From positions 3,488,001 to 3,552,000 of the forward strand of contig NC_092562.1 of NCBI RefSeq assembly GCF_037975245.1: DNA of 64,000 bases, given 5' to 3'. A model generated the notes under the pieces. That model was not told where the DNA came from. It saw only the letters and a list, made by a program, of their open reading frames with translations, and did no database searches. The stretch's first letter is position 1. Each line of letters opens with the position of its first letter. Below, piece by piece: positions 58,498 through 64,000 of this stretch. The position numbers and the translations under genes were made by a program. Source of the DNA: Apostichopus japonicus (taxonomy: Eukaryota > Echinodermata > Holothuroidea > Aspidochirotida > Stichopodidae).

Positions 58498-58503
58498 TAT
58501 ATA
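57946..58503. repeat. AT microsatellite block with repeated GGACACTAGGCTATGAACT
   Basis: The motif GGACACTAGGCTATGAACT occurs at about 57998, 58113, 58231 and 58418 between long TA tracts. A longer shared segment, from AAACTAGAATTTAATTTATA to TTGGCGCTATGCTTAGG, occurs twice here and again at 62822. A 58121-58174 stretch is a perfect palindrome with CTAGGCTATGAAC arms. Confidence 0.9.
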
Positions 58504-58603
58504 TGTATATAATAATAATAATAATAATAAATGCATTTATATAGCGCTAATTTTGTAGAAAACATTCAAAAGCGCTTAACAAGGAAAAAGCCAACCAGTC
58601 GGG

Positions 58604-61463
58604 TCAATCAGAATAAGCAAGCTTAAACAGATATGTTTTTAACTTTATCTTGAAAGCATCTAGGGTCAAGGAGTCGATACGCATCAATTCCACCGGAAGT
58701 GAATTCCACAACCGAGGTCCTTTGTAGGCAAAAGCCCTATTGCCTAATGTATTATGATTGATACAAGGAACATGCAGTGTGATTCGAGAATGTGAGCGCA
58801 AAGAGTAACAACTAGACTTAACCGAGATCATATCACATAAATACTTAGGTGCAAGACCTTTTAAACATTTAAATACTTGCAAGATTAGTTTAAATTCAAT
58901 GCGTTGCTGTACAGGTAACCAATGAAGAGATTGTAAAGTAAAAGTAATATGACAAAATTTAGGAAGAGCGTAAATCAAACGAGCCGCTCCATTAAGTACC
59001 ATTTGAACTCTACGAAGCTTATAATCAGGTAAACCAATCAAGAGTGCATTACAGTAGTCGATGTGACTAATTACAAAAGCATTAATAAGAGTTTTAGTAC
59101 AGTCCTCATCCAGGAATTTTCTGATCTGACGAATATTATAGAGTCCATGGTATGCCCTTGAGCAAACTTTGCCAATATGAATGTCCATTGACATGTTGCT
59201 GTCAAGATAAACCCCAAGATTTTTTGCACTATCACATGGCTTAATATCCACGTTACCTACTTTTATCAACTGAACCCGAGTCTTAGCAACTTGTTGGCGA
59301 GTCCCAATTAAAAGAAACTCAGTCTTAGAATCATTGATCATTAGCCTATTGCTGATCATCCAATGTCTTATTTCGAATATAAGTGATTGCATTGCCAGAT
59401 AGAACAGCCCGTTCCTCAGATAACAGAGAACCAGCATTGAAAGATAAATATAATTGTGTATCATCAGCATAGCTATGTGCGTTAGGAAGGTGTTTAGAGA
59501 CAATGGTAAACAACTGAGAAACATAACAAAGAAAAAGAACAGGACCGAGACAGCTGCCCTGTGGTACACCACAATTCAAAGAAAAATCTTTCGATGAGAT
59601 ATTTTCTATAGATACATGCTGTTTTCTGAAAGACAGATAATTACCAATCCATTTTTGTGCATTATTAACAATACCAAATTGGGTACGCAATATGTTTATA
59701 AGAATATCATGGTTAACAGTATCGAACGCTGCACTCAAATCCAACAGGATTAAAAGAGTGCAATGTTGTTGGTCCATATTCATCAATATATCACTATGAA
59801 TTTTCATAAGTGCAGTTTCTGTAGAGTGATTTTGCCTGTACGCAGATTGGCAATCAGGAAAAGGAGCATGTGAAGAACAATGTGAGACAATCTCATTAAC
59901 TACAGCACGTTCAACTAACTTAGAAACATAACTCAAATTACTTATTGGTCTATAATTAGAATAGATAGGGTCCAAACCTGCTTTCTTTAACAATGGAGTA
60001 ACGGTAGCAATCTTCCATTTGTCAGGAACATTACCATTTTTAAGTGAAAGATTTATCATGGTAGTCAATACAGGCAAAAGGGGGTCAAGACACTTTCTAA
60101 GTAACCAAGTGGGTATTGGGTCAAGATTGCAGGTAGCCGTATTAGAGGATTTGATAATTGTGCGAACTTCAGCGTTAGAAAGTGGCTTGAGCCCAGTCAA
60201 CTTCGATTGGAAATGCTGTTGAACATAAGGTTCAAAAGGACCAGTAGCAATGGAATCAATGTTTGCATTAATTTTATCAATTTTAGATATAAAAAATTGT
60301 CCGAAGTCATTAACAAGTTCCACAGTATTCTGGTGTGGCGGATAAGTAACAACTTGCTTTTTATTACACAATGACTTTACAACAGTGAACAGTTTCCTGG
60401 TGTCGCCTTCACAGTCCCGGATGGTTGATGTATAAAAGGACTTTTTAGCATAGTCCAGATGGAATGAATACTCATTCCGCAAAGAGCGATGGACCCGTCT
60501 GTGAGTTTCAAGACCAGATTTGCGGAAAACTCTCTCAGCCTTTCGACAAGCGGAACGTAAAATTTTCAAATGATCGGAGAACCAAGGTACTGTTGGCCTA
60601 ACGGTAATTACTCTGGTCAGAACTGGTGCGTGGATATCAAGGACAGATGTTAAAGTACGATCATAGCATTCAATTAAACTCTCTAAATCAAGCCATTCAG
60701 TTGTGCATAATGAGGATTGCAAAATATCTGTACAAAATTGATCAATATGAATACTTCGATATTTCCGGTATTTAATTTCTTTGGTTGAATGTTTGGTAAT
60801 AGGAAGGTCAAGATAACATCTAATTGACCAATGATCAGACACTTTTAAAGCAGCTTGTGGAGATGATAACACGATATCGTTAGTGGATCGTGTGATGATT
60901 AAATCAAGCGTGTGTCCGGAGTCGTGAGTTGGAATGGAGACATGTTGCTGGAGACTAAACGTATTCATAATATCAGTAAATTTAGTCGCATCAGTACTAG
61001 TGTGATTATCCACATGAATATTAAAGTCGCCAATAAGAATAAGTTTTTCAGGACAAAGCACACAGTTTTCAAGGAGGTCACTGAATTCTCGGAAAAAAGT
61101 TGAAATGGTGACCGGATGGGCTTCTGAATATGGAGGACGGTAGATTATTATTAAACGAACTCTGAGATTGTCAATAGCAACCAGCCATTCAGAATATTCA
61201 AAAGACGACTTTTCATCAGAATGCAAGAGGTTGGTCTTAATTGAGGCTCGAACAATTAAACCAGTCCCACCACCAATTCTATCCTGGGGTCGAGGAACTC
61301 CAAGGTAATAATAACCCTCATGCGCTAAGGCAGCTTCGGAAACAGTATCACTTGACTTAAGCCAAGTTTCAGTTAAACAGCATAAGTCAGTGCCAGAATG
61401 AATTATATGATCAACGATTAAAGAAGTTTTATTTCGAGCTGAGCGAACATTAGCAGTCTCCAA
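58604..61463 (-). pseudogene. LINE ORF2: endonuclease-reverse transcriptase, frameshifted
   Basis: First frame (61463-59346): apurinic-type endonuclease with NVRSARNK at the N-terminus, LTETWLK, IIYRPP, LIGDFNIHVD, and SDHWSIR; then reverse transcriptase with NYRPISNL, LLDLSAAFDTVNHDIL (motif A), GVPQGSCLGPVLF and YADDTQLYLSF (motif C, catalytic DD). After about 59.40 kb the protein continues in another frame (to 58604) with IRHWMISNRLMIND, SKTEFLLIGTRQQ, KNLGVYLDSNMSMD, and the C-terminal LHWLPVQQRIEFK and GPRLWNSLPVELM. Total about 950 codons, full length for the family apart from the shift. The same shift is in the second copy. Inactive as it stands unless frameshifting occurs. Confidence 0.92.
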
Positions 61464-61522
61464 TATAAATTTCCTTTGTGATTGCCGACAAGTCTTAGTA
61501 TTGCCGTCCTGGAAACTAATGT

Positions 61523-62662
61523 CTAGTTTAAACGAGCAATCAGTCGTTTAACTTTGTTCTGCGCATCGACGTACTGAGGACAGGTTATAGATGATGCCAT
61601 GTGATTTGCGCGAGTTCCAGAGTTGCCACGTTTGCAATTAATGCAAGAATGTTTATCTGTCTCGTCAAAGGAGATTTTGCATAGCCTGGTTTCGTGGTCA
61701 TTTGCACAGATGGCACAAGAAGGGGTGGTTTTGTTAGAGCATTCTTTATGATAGTGCCCAAACAGTTGACATATGCTACATCGCTTGACATGGAATCTAT
61801 CATAAATTTTGCAGGAGTTCATACCCAAGATGATACGATCACCATGTTTTTTCATGAAGTCACGAAGTGATGGGGACACATTGAATATGGCTTGAAAGAC
61901 GGTTTCATCATTTCTCAACGGCTTTGAAACAAGATGAGTAATATGATCTCCAAGAGTATTGATTTCAAAATATTCTTCCAACCAACGATTTTGTTGAAGT
62001 AGAACAGGCAAAGGGTCATCAGCAAAGGACGCAGAAAACCCGACAACTGCAATCGTTGGCAGCATGGTACCAGCTTTTTTAATTGTTCCAATTTTGGGCA
62101 GGTTGTTAGTGATGGCAGTAGATAGTTTGTCACGTGATGAAGCTGAGTCACACACAATAATGGTTTCGCCTGATTTGTTTTTGAAAGATTTGCTAATTTG
62201 GACATTGCTGTCAACAATAGTTTTCTCAAGTGTGGTGGTGTCAATAGGAGATTTTGGAATAACCAGTGCGGATTTGCTTACACGAGCCTTCCTTATTTCG
62301 ACCATTTTCTCCTCATTTGACCAACACTCGCCAATGACAGGGGCAGTCGGAACGCTAGCATGAATAGATCCTTTGGCTTGTTCAGCTGATTGCTGAGATT
62401 GGCCTTTAGATTCGATGAGATTCTTAATTTCATTCAGGTTGAGCTCCAGGCGATCGACTTTCTTTTCTATATCGCACATTCGCGATTGATCAGGGGAGTT
62501 GACACTAACCTCTTTGTTTGATTTACAAGAGTTACAGATGTAGAATAAATTTGGGTAGAGTTTAGATGCATTGTCCAGCATATTATACAATGATGATGTG
62601 CATAGCTTCTTCTTGTCTCCACAATCAAATGCATGCACTGATGATTGGCAAAGAAAACAACA
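61523..62662 (-). CDS. LINE ORF1: zinc-finger nucleic-acid-binding protein, N-terminally truncated
   Basis: About 380 codons. The N-terminal part keeps a PHD-like Cys cluster (CFLCQSSVHAFDCG and FYICNSCKSN), followed by a predicted coiled coil (about VDRLELNLNEIKNLIES), a middle domain, and a C-terminal CCHC knuckle CSICQLFGHYHKEC (C-x2-C-x4-H-x4-C). Two further Cys/His clusters follow: CAICANDHETRLC and CINCKRGN...H...C. This is the usual ORF1 type for CR1/L2-like LINEs. The upstream in-frame ATG at 62719 lies in the TA tract, so the true start is missing. It ends 59 bases before the ORF2 ATG. Confidence 0.85.
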   Translation of the reverse strand, partial: CCFLCQSSVHAFDCGDKKKLCTSSLYNMLDNASKLYPNLFYICNSCKSNKEVSVNSPDQSRMCDIEKKVDRLELNLNEIKNLIESKGQSQQSAEQAKGSIHASVPTAPVIGECWSNEEKMVEIRKARVSKSALVIPKSPIDTTTLEKTIVDSNVQISKSFKNKSGETIIVCDSASSRDKLSTAITNNLPKIGTIKKAGTMLPTIAVVGFSASFADDPLPVLLQQNRWLEEYFEINTLGDHITHLVSKPLRNDETVFQAIFNVSPSLRDFMKKHGDRIILGMNSCKIYDRFHVKRCSICQLFGHYHKECSNKTTPSCAICANDHETRLCKISFDETDKHSCINCKRGNSGTRANHMASSITCPQYVDAQNKVKRLIARLN

Positions 62663-62685
62663 TATATATATATATTTATATATAC

Positions 62686-62731
<46 letters not shown>

Positions 62732-62893
62732 CTATATATATATATATATATATATATACATACATATGGACACTAGGCTATGAACTATATATATATATAT
62801 ATATATATAGTTCATAGCCTAGAAACTAGAATTTAATTTATAAATAAATATATATATTTGGCGCTATGCTTAGGCTATGGACACTAGGCTATG

Positions 62894-62940
<47 letters not shown>

Positions 62941-62974
62941 TATATATATATATGTATATATATATGTATATATG

Positions 62975-63009
<35 letters not shown>

Positions 63010-63023
63010 ATAAATATATATAT
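62663..63023. repeat. AT microsatellite spacer between the two LINE copies
   Basis: Long TA tracts with GGACACTAGGCTATGAACT at about 62767 and 62879, a palindrome with CTAGGCTATGAAC arms (62773-62822), and the shared AAACTAGAATTTAATTTATA segment (62822-62898). The order is the same as at 58113-58255. Confidence 0.9.
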
Positions 63024-64000
63024 AATAATAAATGCATTTATATAGCGCTAATTTTGTACAAAACATTCAAAAGCGCTTAACAAGGAAAAAGCCAACCAGT
63101 CGGGTCAATCAGAATAAGCAAGCTTAAACAGATATGTTTTTAACTTTATCTTGAAAGCATCTAGGGTCAGGGAGTCGATACGCATCAATTCCACCGGAAG
63201 TGAATTCCACAACCGAGGTCCTTTGTAGGCAAAAGCCCTATTGCCTAATGTATTATGATTGATACAAGGAACATGCAGTGTGATTCGAGAATGTGAGCGC
63301 AAAGAGTAACAACTAGACTTCACCGAGATCATATCACATAAATACTTAGGTGCAAGACCTTTTAAACATTTAAATACTTGCAAGATTAGTTTAAATTCAA
63401 TGCGTTGCTGTACAGGTAACCAATGAAGAGATTGTAAAGTAAAAGTAATATGACAAAATTTAGGAAGAGCGTAAATCAAACGAGCCGCTCCATTAAGTAC
63501 CATTTGAACTCTACGAAGCTTATAATCAGGTAAACCAATCAAGATTGCATTACAGTAGTCGATGTGACTAATTACAAAAGCATTAATAAGAGTTTTAGTA
63601 CAGTCCTCATCCAGGAATTTTCTGATCTGACGAATATTATAGAGTCCATGGTATGCCCTTGAGCAAACTTTGCCAATATGAATGTCCATTGACATGTTGC
63701 TGTCAAGATAAACCCCAAGATTTTTTGCACTATCACATGGCTTAATATCCACGTTACCTACTTTTATCATCTGAACCCGAGTCTTAGCAACTTGTTGGCG
63801 AGTCCCAATTAAAAGAAACTCAGTCTTAGAATCATTGATCATTAGCCTATTGCTGATCATCCAATGTCTTATTTCGAATATAAGTGATTGCATTGCCAGA
63901 TAGAACAGCCCGTTCCTCAGATAACAGAGAACCAGCATTGAAAGATAAATATAACTGTGTATCATCAGCATAACTATGTGCGTTAGGAAGGTGTTTAGAG
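63024..64000 (-). mobile_element. CR1/L2-type LINE, copy 2 (runs off window)
   Basis: The 3' UTR and ORF2 C-terminal half are nearly identical to copy 1 at an offset of 4501 bases; I count about eight substitutions by eye. Same orientation. The rest lies beyond 64000. Confidence 0.93.
63105..64000 (-). pseudogene. LINE copy 2 ORF2, partial, same frameshift
   Basis: From the window edge the sequence encodes SYADDTQLYLS, then shifts frame near 63.90 kb at the same place as copy 1, and continues with IRHWMISNRLMIND to the same stop. Differences from copy 1 include Leu to Met (TRVQLIK to TRVQMIK) and Leu to Ile (CNALLIG to CNAILIG). Confidence 0.92.

Larger units (their letters stand above)
58504..62662 (-). 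mobile_element. CR1/L2-type LINE, copy 1 (5'-truncated)
   Basis: Minus strand: ORF1 remnant (62662-61523), ORF2 (61463-58604), then a short 3' UTR with AAGCGCTTTTGAATG and TTAGCGCTATATAAATGC, and a TTATTA tail at about 58511-58530. The AGCGC...GCGCT tail hairpin and short-repeat tail, rather than poly(A), are typical of CR1/L2-group LINEs. The 5' end stops in an AT tract. ORF2 carries endonuclease and RT motifs but has a frameshift near 59.4 kb. Confidence 0.93.

Overview
This is eukaryotic, intron-rich, AT-rich animal DNA, probably from a marine invertebrate deuterostome (an echinoderm such as a sea cucumber is my best guess; the phylum is inferred, not shown). Reasons: consensus GT..AG introns, metazoan gene families, CR1/L2-type LINEs, tRNA-derived SINEs, many minisatellites, and a strong excess of the octamer TAGGCCTA. 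Nearly all single-frame ORFs longer than 60 codons are chance or repeat-driven; the real genes are multi-exon and were assembled by following splice phase.

Layout. (1) 1-12.2 kb: no coding exon recognised; hairpins, low-complexity tracts and fragments of two dispersed repeat families. (2) 12.5-22.55 kb, minus strand: a complete 11-coding-exon vasculin gene (GPBP1/GPBP1L1 family, about 586 aa). (3) 22.6-32.8 kb: upstream/intergenic region with minisatellites, a probable inverted-repeat DNA transposon and the space between vasculin and TMEM69. (4) 32.96-33.75 kb, plus strand: TMEM69 (DUF3429), head-to-head with vasculin. From memory, human GPBP1L1 and TMEM69 have the same arrangement, so this looks like very old microsynteny. 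(5) 35.84-41.64 kb, plus strand: YJU2B (CCDC130), a splicing factor of the Cwc16/Yju2 family, 6 coding exons, 479 aa, with a first coding exon consisting only of the start codon. (6) 44.3-57.55 kb, plus strand: a small cluster of secreted leucine-rich-repeat (LRR) genes. A degraded upstream copy (44.35-46.09 kb) has an in-frame 21-bp minisatellite in its LRR N-terminal cap, a frame break, and an LRR exon cut off by a repeat. The downstream copy (50.49-57.55 kb and beyond) has one LRR per phase-2 exon; a three-exon block has been tandemly duplicated, and a solo LTR sits in one duplicate but not the other. (7) 57.7-64 kb: large foldbacks, AT microsatellites and two head-to-tail, nearly identical CR1/L2-like LINE copies on the minus strand that share the same ORF2 frameshift and the same flanking sequence, so they are probably a segmental tandem duplication.

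Vasculin, TMEM69 and YJU2B are housekeeping-type genes. The LRR cluster and its surroundings form the dynamic part of the window, where duplication, minisatellite growth and transposon insertion have reshaped coding exons. I see no new enzymatic or defence system; the most novel material is the exon-block duplication with its solo-LTR time stamp, and the tandem LINE array.
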